Source of the DNA: Girardinichthys multiradiatus
Taxonomy: Eukaryota > Chordata > Actinopteri > Cyprinodontiformes > Goodeidae
Assembly: GCF_021462225.1 (NCBI RefSeq)
Contig: NC_061800.1
Location: 2,862,501-2,926,500 of the forward strand
DNA: 64,000 nt
Reading direction: 5' to 3'
Below, piece after piece: positions 11,995 through 22,322 of this stretch. A program made the position numbers and the translations under genes. Numbering within the stretch: position 1 is the first letter of the stretch; the number at the start of each line of letters is the position of its first letter. The notes below the pieces were generated by a model, which was not told where the DNA came from, made no database searches, and saw nothing but the letters and a program-made list of their open reading frames with translations.

Positions 11995-12432
11995 TCAACC
12001 TGTGAGGTGGGTTTCGGTTCGTCCCCCCCATTCTTCCAGGGGGGGAGGGGTGGCATGGCTACCCTCTATTGCTTCCAATCTATTTCCAACCTCTGTTAGT
12101 TCACCTCTAAGGACATCCACTGTCTGCAAAGTATCATTCAGCTCGAACTGCAGTTTATCACGCTGGTCAACTTCCAACATTAACCTTCGTTGATACAACA
12201 GAGTGAGCTGTCCTAACACATCTGAGACCCGTCTGTCCTTCGGTGGGTTTTTAATGACTTGGAGCAACTCCTGAATCCTGGCTTCACATTGCTCAATGCC
12301 ATACTCATTGAGACCTTTACGCTCCTCTGGGGACAACAGAATCAATGACCCAATCACCTCTTGTGCCTGCATTCCTATGGGGTCCTCCACCATACGCACA
12401 TCTCCAGCTGCAGTCTGTGATGTTCCCTCCAT
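11995..12432 (-). pseudogene. N-terminal part of gag-like polyprotein
   Basis: Starting at ATG 12432, about 145 codons rich in Glu, Gln and Leu (VLGQLTLLYQRRLMLEVDQ, FELNDTLQTVDVLRGEL), consistent with a coiled coil. It ends at 11995 just before the gag frame at 11939, which is in another phase, so one frameshift probably separates them. It could be the matrix-like N terminus of that gag. Confidence 0.5.
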
Positions 12433-12496
12433 CTTTGGCCCAAAATGCACAATGCAAACACACAAACTGTTTATCTATGAACCACCACTAAAGAAA

Positions 12497-12715
12497 TTAG
12501 CCGCACACAACAGGCTGAGCTGTTCAGTGATTAAGTGATTGCTAAAATTAATTAGCCGCACACAACAGGCTGAGCTGTTCAGTGATTAAAGGATTGCTAA
12601 AGTTAATTAGCCGCACACAACAGGCTGAGCTGTTCAGTGATTAAAGGATTGCTAAAATTAATTAGCCGCACACAACAGGCTAAGCTATTCAGCTAGCTGT
12701 CTGATTCATACATGT
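12497..12715. repeat. 55-bp tandem repeat, about four units
   Basis: Units beginning TTAGCCGCACACAACAGGCT start at 12497, 12552, 12607 and 12662, exactly 55 bp apart. The first three are nearly identical; the fourth decays after about 40 bp. The array lies just upstream of the gag start on the minus strand, where a retroelement leader would lie. Confidence 0.9.
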
Positions 12716-13238
12716 ATCTTCCAGGTGTATGGGTTTGCTTAAAATGGGCACACAGGTTTGACCGTTCAAACTGTGGCTTACTCAGCAAACACACAAAAGG
12801 GGGAAGAAAGAAAAGAAAGAATTTTGAAATAACCCAAAACCAAATTCAAAATAACATTTTTAAAATAGGAAAACGAAACTAAACATTCAATGCTGTTCTT
12901 AGCTTCAAATAAATGTTAGTGTTCTCTAATATGAATCACCTACCTTCCTGTTAGACAACTAAGTTAGTTTTATGAGTCAGATCAAAACATGCTTCACACA
13001 ATAAAACCCAGCAAAACGCTTAAATGTTATCCAAAAGTGGTAATGAATGATCTGTAAATTCAACTTTCAACTTTAAGTTATGTCCTTTTGATCATAGGTG
13101 ATGGAATTATCTGCCTGTGTTAATGAATTGAGTGATTAAAAAAAAGAAATCATAGTAGGAAATGTAATTCTCACTAGTGACCACCAGATGGTACTGAGTG
13201 CAGGTCTGTCTTTTTAAGGCCCACCCAGGGATGCCATA
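12716..13238. other. Untranslated leader region of the minus-strand retroelement (probable)
   Basis: No gene. Immediately inside the 13239 motif the minus strand reads TGGCATCCCTGGGTGGGCC, starting with the TGG expected of a tRNA primer-binding site next to a 5' LTR. The tRNA is not identified. Confidence 0.4.
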
Positions 13239-14500
13239 TGTTGGGGGTTATGATTTTTGATTGATTAATCTTGATCAATAATTATAATTAAAAATCATAA
13301 TTTGACCAAATCAATTTCTTAACCAAAATCCTCATTTATGAATCGAGACCAGAGATGTTTCTGGTGTTGTAATTGTGGCTCATCGCCTTTGACAATTACA
13401 ACCGTTAAATACTCCGTAATAATTAATAACTATTGCCGGAGATGTCACTGTTTAATCGACCGTTTCTGCCGAAACGTGTGGAACTTTAACCTTATCTTGA
13501 CTGACAAATCACTTTCCAATGAACACAAAACGCTCCCTCTTTCTCTATGTGGATATTTATTAATCTTCACCTACTCAACATGCAAAATTCTACATAACAA
13601 GGGTAACACATCTAACTAATCAAAAATAAAGAAAACAGCAGTGGGTGTGTATTGAATCAACCAGCGGTTATGGCAAAATTGAGAATATGACGAAGAGGTG
13701 TGGTGGTGAGTGGAGAGTGGGGGGCGCAACTCCAACTGTAACTCAGTTATTCTGACCATAAAACTTCCTCCAACTCCTGAGCAGACAAAGGGTTATAAAG
13801 CTTTTGGCGGCAAGCTAGCGAGCAGTGAGATTGGAGACAAAGGAAAATGGAGAATTTTACCATGAGGTTATTTTAACAGTCCAGTCTTACAACGCACCTG
13901 CGTTGACTCTCATGTGGTAAAACACGCACAGAGCTAGCACAGCGGCTTCAGACATCAACACAACACATCAAAGTTCCAATAAGCAAGGTTACATGCACAT
14001 ATCGTTCAGAACACATGAGATCCTAACTAGCGATTCTGATCACTCTACAACCTCTGACCCTGCCCAGGCCTTCTAATAAAGAAATAAAAGATTAAAATAA
14101 AAGATGTGTTTTACTTGGTGAAGCTCCTTCTGGGGCAGCGAGTGAGAGGGAAAAAGTGGGGGGTTTGAAGCGTTGTTGCGCGTCCGCAGTTAAACTCCAA
14201 GAAAGCGGTCAGTCCCCGTCCTTTGGCCTTCTTGACGAAAAGGAAAAATATGATCTGACCATCAAAGTCGACTTGGGATGAAAACACGGTGGCGGTTCGT
14301 TTTCCTCGAACTCCGTGTTTTTAGTTACATCTTCGATCGGCAAAGTGAAAATTCTAGGCCTTCCTAGTCCAGAAACCTCAGTTATGAATTGTTCATTGGC
14401 CAACGAGAGATAATAAATGAAATCCACTCAGGACTCTTCTTCTCCAGGTGATGCTTCAGATGTTGATGATCAGGTCCCAATCTCCAGCTGAAAAGCGTGT
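13239..14500 (-). other. Candidate 5' LTR region (outer boundary unknown)
   Basis: Starts with the 26-bp motif shared with 8531 and lies where the minus-strand element should have its 5' LTR. No matching full-length second LTR could be aligned by eye. Small open frames here look like noise. Confidence 0.3.
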
Positions 14501-15000
14501 GTTCAAAATGGGCACCTTCCTATATAGCGTCCTGTGACGTCAGACTTGGGACGCCCAGTCATATCAGTCGCAATGCTCGATGGGATATGTAGGAGCGGGC
14601 TGTCCTGGATACAAAATGGCCGATGCCATTGGAGAGGCACAGTGACGTCCAACAACGTGCAGATAGTCGAATACTCAGCAACAAGTGGTCCAACAAGAAT
14701 ATTTCAGTGTTTAACTTTGTCTACTTTGCTGGAGGTTACTTTTGGAGAAATGGAGTTGTTCCTTTCCATTGTCACAACATTCATCAGTGATTGCTGCAAC
14801 TTAATGTCTCAGTGGAGTCAAGTTGCCATATGGATGTAGTATTAAAAGTAGGACCGAATTGGAGTATTTGTATTTGAATTTAAATCTATCTGTGTGCTTA
14901 CATTGTTTTGATTATACTTCTCTACATATTAACTAGATCTGTATGTCCTGTAAACTGTCTTTAGATGACTTCTTGGTACCATACATATTTTAGGTTGCTT
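14501..15000. other. No recognisable feature
   Basis: Anonymous sequence with no coding signature that I can support. Confidence 0.5.
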
Positions 15001-15004
15001 CTCA

Positions 15005-15175
15005 TTCAATAAATTCAATTCAATTCAATTCAATTCAATTCAAAGATACTTTATTGATCCTCGAGGGGAAATTAGAATTCCAGTACAACCCATCCAAACA
15101 TACATCATGACATAAGACAAGGGGGGGACGGGTCACCGAGGCTTTGCTGCCCACTCACAGGCGCTGCCCTTGCTA
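15005..15175 (-). repeat. Fish LINE 3'-tail repeat (TTTATTGATCC type)
   Basis: An AATTCAATTCAATTC run followed by AAAGATACTTTATTGATCC and GGGGAAATTAGAATTCCAG, then GGGACGGGTCACCGAGGC. The same blocks occur at 30463-30560, so the two are copies of one family, both oriented with the tail first. Confidence 0.75.
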
Positions 15176-15993
15176 GATGAGAAAAGAGGCCACATTAGGT
15201 AAGTAGAGGGAAAAAAATCATATTTCACACTTTATCCTTAGCAGGATACAGTTTGAGATTGCAAAAAACCTCAGCACAAAGAAGCAACAAGTTTACAAAA
15301 CAACATCATGCCGGGAACGGTGAAGGTTGTGTGAGGGGTGCATATGTTTATCTTGAGCATGTGTGTGTGTGCAAGTGAGTGTGTGCAAGTAAGTCCATGA
15401 AGCACTGTCATAGAGGCCATTGTCCTTGATGGTACGTTGGAATGTTCATAAACCGGCCACAAAGTTCTGAGCAGGTCCACAGATGCACAGATGTCCTCAG
15501 AGAAGGGAGGGGGCAGAGGGAGCAGAGCGTCATGTTTACATAACTTCCAGGAGAGGTTGAAGATAGCCAGCTATCAAGGCCGTGCACGGGAGCCAGATTC
15601 AGAAAAACAATAATTATTTGGGTTAGGCTGACTCTTAATTTTCCGTCATCATTGAGTGTCTCGCTGTTGCTTCTCAAAGGCGAATCCAAACTGCCAAATT
15701 CCTGGTCTTTCGCCAGATTCGAGCGAACAACTTTCTCCAAGATTTATCCCATTTCACCCCTGAGTCCAGGAACCGCAACCTGCCTGCGATCCTGTGTAAG
15801 GATCACATCCAGTCTGCAATTCAGCTCACGTAACATCTCAGTCTGAGTGCTGATCGCCCTGAAGATCCCATCATACATGCCAGGCTAACTCACAATTGCC
15901 AGAACAGCTGCTGACATTCTCCGAATTTCTCGATATGCCAGGTAACCGCTGTCTCCAAAAAGCAGAAATCCTGATATCAAACATCCAATTATA

Positions 15994-17560
15994 CAGGTCC
16001 TTCTCAAAATATTAGCATATTGTGATAAAGTTCATTATTTTCCATAATGTCATGATGAAAATTTAACATTCATATATTTTAGATTCATTGCACACTAACT
16101 GAAATATTTCAGGTCTTTTATTGTCTTAATACGGATGATTTTGGCATACAGCTCATGAAAACCCAAAATTCCTATCTCACAAAATTAGCATATTTCATCC
16201 GACCAATAAAAGAAAAGTGTTTTTAATACAAAAAACGTCAACCTTCAAATAATCATGTACAGTTATGCACTCAATACTTGGTCGGGAATCCTTTTGCAGA
16301 AATGACTGCTTCAATGCGGCGTGGCATGGAGGCAATCAGCCTGTGGCACTGCTGAGGTCTTATGGAGGCCCAGGATGCTTCGATAGCGGCCTTTAGCTCA
16401 TCCAGAGTGTTGGGTCTTGAGTCTCTCAACGTTCTCTTCACAATATCCCACAGATTCTCTATGGGGTTCAGGTCAGGAGAGTTGGCAGGCCAATTGAGCA
16501 CAGTGATACCATGGTCAGTAAACCATTTACCAGTGGTTTTGGCACTGTGAGCAGGTGCCAGGTCGTGCTGAAAAATGAAATCTTCATCTCCATAAAGCTT
16601 TTCAGCAGATGGAAGCATGAAGTGCTCCAAAATCTCCTGATAGCTAGCTGCATTGACCCTGCCCTTGATAAAACACAGTGGATCAACACCAGCAGCTGAC
16701 ACGGCACCCCAGACCATCACTGACTGTGGGTACTTGACACTGGACTTCTGGCATTTTGGCATTTCCTTCTCCCCAGTCTTCCTCCAGACTCTGGCACCTT
16801 GATTTCCGAATGACATGCAGAATTTGCTTTCATCCGAAAAAAGTACTTTGGACCACTGAGCAACAGTCCAGTGCTGCTTCTCTGTAGCCCAGGTCTGGGG
16901 AATGTGGCACCTGTAGCCCATTTCCTGCACACGCCTGTGCACGGTGGCTCTGGATGTTTCTACTCCAGACTCAGTCCACTGCTTCCGCAGGTCCCCCAAG
17001 GTCTGGAATCGGCCCTTCTCCACAATCTTCCTCAGGGTCCGGTCACCTCTTCTCGTTGTGCAGCGTTTTCTGCCACACTTTTTCCTTCCCACAGACTTCC
17101 CACTGAGGTGCCTTGATACAGCACTCTGGGAACAGCCTATTCGTTCAGAAATTTCTTTCTGTGTCTTACCCTCTTGCTTGAGGTGTCAATAGTGGTCTTC
17201 TGGACAGCAGTCAGGTCGGCAGTCTTACCCGTGATTGGGGTTTTGAGTGATGAACCAGGCTGGGAGTTTTAAAGGCCTCAGGAATCTTTTGCGGGTGTTT
17301 AGAGTTAACTCGTTGATTCAGATGATTAGATTCATAGCTCGTTTAGAGACCCTTTTAAAGATATGCTAATTTTGTGAGATTGGAATTTTGGGTTTTCATG
17401 AGCTGTATGCCAAAATCATCCATATTAAGACAATAAAAGACCTGAAATATTTCAGTTAGTGTGCAATGAATCTAAAATATATGAATGTTAAATTTTCATC
17501 ATTACATTATGGAAAATAATTAACTTTATCACAATATGCTAATATTTTGAGAAGGACCTG
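15994..17560 (-). mobile_element. Tc1-like element A2
   Basis: 1567 bp, TA at 15992-15993 and 17561-17562, inverted repeats of about 205 bp. It is nearly identical to A4, including a start codon changed from ATG to ACG and a one-base deletion early in the transposase. Confidence 0.96.
16271..17242 (-). pseudogene. Tc1-like transposase A2
   Basis: The open frame runs from an internal Met at 17092 to 16271 (273 codons) and keeps all catalytic blocks (LFSDESKF, FQHDLAPAHSA, NPIENLW). The native start near 17232 is ACG, and a one-base deletion in the run coding for THR-LEU-LYS near 17185 puts the helix-turn-helix out of frame. A 14-codon segment before KQHW, present in A1, is missing. Probably inactive for DNA binding. 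Confidence 0.92.
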
Positions 17561-17790
17561 TATACATATCTTCCACATCCTCGACTGACATTATCGACAA
17601 ACACACAATCCTCCACTTCTGCCAGGAGTCCATTGTGTATCCAGAGAAAAACGTCCCGTCCGGACAAGTTGGACTCTCCTTCACCCTGTCTTCTCCTTGA
17701 GAAAATTTGATCAATTGCATTGAGAGACCAGCTGACCAAATCCATAACTAAGAATTTGGAAGATATGCATAAAGAGGCTCCAAAAAGAAG

Positions 17791-18024
17791 ACAAGACACA
17801 GAGCTGAAGCAGGGCAGATATGGGAGGGGTGCGGGAGACAGAGAAAAAGCGTCCTCCTCCACCGAGAGCAGAAAGAAAAAAAAAAGAAAAAGTCGGTTTA
17901 CTCAAAAATCTACCCAAGATCTGCCACGAATATAGAGTGGGGTCAATAGGTCCTCCACGACCCTTGTACAGGAGGAAGGAAAACAAAGACGTACAGCAGA
18001 AGGACCAACAAGGGACTCGATTAC
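17791..18024 (-). other. Spacer between Gypsy integrase and membrane protein remnant
   Basis: Contains a purine/pyrimidine-biased stretch (AGAAAGAAAAAAAAAAGAAA at about 17870-17892). No coding call. Confidence 0.4.
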
Positions 18025-18879
18025 CTAGGGGCCAATGAAACGGGGGGACAGTTTCTTAGACATAGACTTAAGCAATATGTCCCGGGAGGACAACCAAACC
18101 TTCTGACCAGGTTGGCACGCTGGAGCGGGTCGCCTCCTACGGTCCGCAACCCTCTTGTTTTGGCTAGCAGTATGATGAAGTGCTGCTATGGTAGATCTCC
18201 ACACACTTCTACACCGACGCATGTGGTGTCGGACGGAGGTAACGGCAATGTCCCGTTCGTCCGCCACAAACAAGGGGGGCTGGTAACCAACAGAAGCTTC
18301 AAATGGGGAGATACCGGTAGCAGAAGAAACCTGGGAATTAATTGCATATTCAACCCAAGGCAAATGTGCACTCCAGTCTAATGGGTTTGCTGAGGTAACA
18401 CATCTAAGTGAGGACTCGAGTAGTTGGTTCAGTCTCTCAGCCTGACTGTTAGACTGAGGGCGGTGGCTAGAAGTCAATGATAGTTTAGCTCCGAGAGACA
18501 AACAAAACTGCTTCCAAACTTGTGATACAAACTGAGGACCACGGTCTGACAGAATGTCTAGTGGGATGCCGTGCAACCTGAAAACATGCTTAACCAATAA
18601 CTGAGCTGTTTGGAGGGCCGAGGGAAATTTTCTTAAAGGGGTCAGATGACAAGCCTTAGAAAAACGATCAATCACAGTCATAATAACAGTTATGCCGCGC
18701 GACAACGGCAACCCAGATACAAAGTCCAGAGCAATGTGTGACCAGGGGCGCTTAGGAACACACAGGGGTTGGAGCAAACCGGAGGGTGGTTGACTACTGC
18801 ACTTGTTTCTGGCACAATCAGGGCAGGCCAGTACCCAGTCCTTCACATCCCGGTGCAAGGAAGGCCACCAAAAATGCAA
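18025..18879 (-). pseudogene. Ty3/Gypsy integrase
   Basis: A 284-codon frame. Zinc-module remnant CPDCARNKC, then the RVE core with all three catalytic acidic residues: Asp in [13 protein letters not shown], Asp in [13 protein letters not shown], and Glu in [14 protein letters not shown]. It is followed by the GYQPPLF block typical of vertebrate Gypsy integrases. The start lies in sequence, not at a native Met, because integrase is part of a polyprotein. The 3' end runs into the spacer at 18025. Confidence 0.9.
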
Positions 18880-19072
18880 AAACGCCTCCTGATTAAGGCA
18901 ATAGTTTGACTAACACTGAGGTGAGCAGAAAACTTGGCGGTGTGGAATCATTGGATTACTCACGCCCTTACAACAGTAGGAACATAAGTTAGATTGGCAG
19001 GACTTGTTCCAGGATCCTGCTCAGTGCACTGGGCCTGGGCTACTAAGTCCTTGATCTCCCAGAACACTCCTC

Positions 19073-20243
19073 CTATAGACCAATGGGGAGGAACAATGGG
19101 CTCGGGCTCCTTTTCTCAATCGTCAGCCGAGAAAGAGCATCAGGCTTAATGTTCTTAGCACCAGGTCTGAAAGAAATGGACAAGTTAAACCGTGAAAAGA
19201 AAAGGGACTGACGTGCCTTTAATCTTTTAGCAGACTGCAAGTATGCTAGATTTCTATGATCAGTCCAGACTAAAATAGGGTGTGTAGTTCCCTCTAACCA
19301 ATGCCTCCACTCTTCTAAGGCTAGTTTTATTGCTAGCAGCTCTCTGTCCCCAACATCATAATTTCTTTCAGTGCTACCCAGACGGTGCAAGAAGAACTGA
19401 AAAGGATGTAGCTTGCCGTCATCACTGGATTGCTGCAAGAACACTGCCCCCACCCCAGTATCAGAAGCGTCGACCTCCAGCACAAACTGTCTGGAAGGTT
19501 CCGGGTGGACCAGAATGGGTACTCGGGCGAATCTCTCCTTGAGGGCGTGGAAGGCCTGGTCAGCTGCTGGTGTCCATTGAAAACAGATCTTTGTGGAAGA
19601 GCGGTGAGAGCCGACACCGTTTGGCTGTAGTTGCGGATGAAACATTGGTAAAAGTTGGCGAAGCCCAGGAACCTCTGCAACTGTTTCCGGGAATCAGGAA
19701 CCGGCCACTTTAAAACTACCTTCACCTTCTTAGGGTCCAAACGCATCTGTCCACCCTCGAGGATGAAGCCCAGGAAGGGCAAAGAAGACTTGTGAAACTC
19801 GCATTTCTCTGCTTTCATGAATATGCAATTTTCTAAGAGTCTCTGTAAAATCTGACGGACGTGTTGTCGATGCTCCTCCAAGTTGCGAGAATAGATCAGG
19901 ATATCATCTAAATAATTAAAACAAAAATGTTCTGAAAGTCCCTTAGTACATCATTCACAAGTGCTTGGAACACAGCAGGAGCATTGCAGAGTCCGAAGGG
20001 CATTACCAAGTACTCGAAATGTCCGAGTGGGGTCTTAAAAGTGGTCTTCCACTCATCCCCCTGGCAGATCCTGACTAAATGATATGCATTTCTAAGATCC
20101 AGTTTAGTGAATACAGTGGCTTCACGTACGGGTTCAAAAGCAGAGGTAAGTAATGGTAGGGGATACTTATTCTTAATTGTGATATTGTTTAAACCCCTAC
20201 AATCAATGCAGGGTTGTAGTGACATAACCACGACAGCTGACAT
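19073..20243 (-). pseudogene. Ty3/Gypsy reverse transcriptase and RNase H
   Basis: Order on the minus strand: palm blocks [34 protein letters not shown] and [15 protein letters not shown] (20243-19908); the catalytic YLDD box near 19905, one base out of frame with the preceding part; connection domain (19881 to about 19640); RNase H with [28 protein letters not shown] and [12 protein letters not shown], then KPDALSR (19645-19073). There are frame changes near 19910 and 19640. Protease and gag are missing: the element is cut off at about 20250. Confidence 0.9.
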
Positions 20244-20249
20244 ATTTCA

Positions 20250-20680
20250 TGATAATCTGGTTGATTCCACAGAAAATGGCATAAGTTGATTTCCTTCTAT
20301 TTTATTAATATGTAAATGTACTCAATATAGATTTTCATTCATGTTTAAGTGCGACTGCAAATTAGAGAAATGTGCAGCATACTCTATTCACCACGTTATA
20401 CACACATCAGTTGAGGAATGTGACTGCCTCCATTTTCAGGTCAAAGACACTTGATCACAGGTTCCACTGTTATTTCTCTGTGAGAGTCTCTGCATTTTAT
20501 GACCAAACATTTATCTGTGACACTAACATGTTTATCAGATGTTTTCCATCTTTATTAGCCAGGCTGAACAGTGATGCAGTTGTTTGCACTGTTGTCTGAC
20601 AGCAAGATGGTCCTGGCCATAAATCTGGGTACAGCTTCCTTCTGGAGTCCAAAAATATGTATGTTATGTTAGTTGATTAT
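20250..20680. other. No recognisable feature
   Basis: Anonymous sequence beyond the broken 5' end of the Gypsy pol. No gene seen. Confidence 0.5.
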
Positions 20681-20884
20681 TCCTAATCACCCTTAGGTCT
20701 AAGTGTGTGTGTGCGGGTTATGTGCCCTGTGTGTTTCTGTATTGGCCTGTGACAGCCTGATGCACTGTATAGGTTGCACCCTGCCTCACGCACACTGACT
20801 ACACCATATGATGCAGAGCTCACTCTTAAAACAAATAGCCAGAGTGCTTTTATTTGTAATAAATGATGGTAAAAGAATTGGTTA

Positions 20885-20990
20885 CCATCCCACAACAGTG
20901 TGTGACTGAGCTACTGAGCAACATGAGGAGGAGGTGTCAAACTATTGTGGTTGTACATGGCTCTTTCTCACACTACTGCTTGTTAAACGA
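20885..20990 (+). pseudogene. Tc1-like transposase C-terminal fragment
   Basis: Plus-strand codons read IPQQCVTELLSNMRRRCQ and then a short hydrophobic tail, the usual C terminus of one Tc1 subfamily. A relative in the opposite orientation lies at 62988-63260. No inverted repeats found nearby. Confidence 0.65.
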
Positions 20991-21384
20991 ATAAATAAAT
21001 AAACTGCAACTATGTATTGTTTCTTGAGAGTTTAAGCATCCAGTCCAATATACAACACCAGCCATCAGTCAACAGGAGAAAATATTGTTTGGTTTTGGCA
21101 GAGATGAGTTGGCAAATCTTTCATAGGCAAACCCACATATTCAACTCTGCTGCTAAAACACATCTCCCTTACAAATGTGGCACAATTTAAAAATAGAGAA
21201 ACAGGTTTTCCAACAGTATACCTTAGTTTTGCCAAGAAGCATTGTTGCAAATAAAATATATAATCAACCAAACACAAATTACCTTATTCCTTATGCTAAA
21301 TTAACATACAGAATAAATCAGGAGAGGATCACATTTAGTTTTAGTTTTTTTTATTTATATATATATATATTTATTTATACATAG

Positions 21385-21760
21385 CGCCAATTCACAACAC
21401 ATGTTGTCTCAAGGCACTTCACAACAGTCAGGTACATACATTCCAATTAATCCTAACCATTGAACAGTGCAGTCGAAGTTAGCTTTTTATTCAAATTGGA
21501 TAAAAAGTTTTTCTATCTAAGGAAACTCAGCAGATTGCATCCAGTCAGTGATTGCAGCATTCCCTCCTCCCAAGATGCGCATGTAGAGACAGTGGACAGT
21601 CACTGGCGTTGACTTTGCAGCAATCCCTCATACTGAGCATGCATGTAGCGACAGCGGAGACAAAAAACTCCCTTTTAACAGGAAGAATCCTCCAGCAGAA
21701 TTAGGCTCAGTGTGAGCGGCCATCTGCCACGACCGACTGGGGGTTTGAGAGAAAAGTTTA
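21385..21760 (-). repeat. Second copy of the fish repeat at 1160-2262 (3' part)
   Basis: Reverse-oriented copy: GCGCCAATTCACAACACATG tail side first, then blocks matching about 1830-2235 such as ACTCCCTTTTAACAGGAAG. It is preceded by a TA-rich stretch (21356-21375). Confidence 0.75.
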
Positions 21761-22204
21761 AAAGTGTGAACTATTGTGTCCCAGACCCTGTTTACTTTGG
21801 AGATAATACATAGAATAATGCTATAAGATGCTGATGGACCTACAGAGGAACGTTGAAAACATAGAGCATATTTTTACAATGGACAATTCCTTGACTGATT
21901 GGAACAAAGATCAGCTGTTCACTGTCCAAAATAAATCATTTTTTTTAACAATGTGGTGTATTAACATTAAGCAGAGACGCTTTCTTAATGTTTTAAGCAT
22001 TTTCTGCAAAATTATTACTTTCTAAAAATTTGCCAGATTGTTGTAGAATAGCAGATTCACTGCTCTTTTCCTGTGGTATTGTTTGTTTGAATAATAATTT
22101 CTAGCCAATAACTGGGTTTAAGAGTTTCTTCTAGAAAACATTTTTGGCAGCAATTTGTTGAATTAAACTAGGGTAGAAAGCAAAGCATACACAAGGGTTT
22201 ATGA

Positions 22205-22320
22205 TGTCTATTTCATTCAGTTTTATTTATATAGCACCAGTTCATAACACATGTCGTCTCAAGGCACTTTACAAACTCAGTTCAATCAAATCATACAGAT
22301 TTCAAGTCAGGTACATACAG
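22205..22320 (-). repeat. Tail fragment of the same fish repeat
   Basis: ATTTATATAGCACCAGTTC and CATGTCGTCTCAAGGCACTT match the 21400 and 2190 tails. It abuts Tc1-like element E at 22321. Confidence 0.7.
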
Positions 22321-22322
22321 TA

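Larger units (their letters stand above)
15408..17790 (-). pseudogene. Repeat-associated single-pass membrane protein, split by Tc1 A2
   Basis: The 5' part lies at about 17750-17563: DLVSWSLNAIDQIF, then after a frame change SPTCPDGTFFSGYTMDSWQ and SIMSVEDVED. Beyond Tc1 A2 it resumes at 15993 and below with GCLISGFLLFG, a hydrophobic helix, then YLAYREIRRMSAAVLAI and GIFRAISTQTEMLREL, a likely coiled coil. There is at least one further frameshift and one in-frame stop (after AVLAIVS). It lies just downstream of the Gypsy pol and could be an accessory or env-like gene of that element or an unrelated multicopy fish gene. The identity is not known. Confidence 0.45.

Noticed and set aside
12497..12715. 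Regularly spaced repeat that could suggest a CRISPR array
   Set aside because: The 55-bp units are contiguous tandem repeats without unique spacers, in a vertebrate genome beside a retroelement gag.
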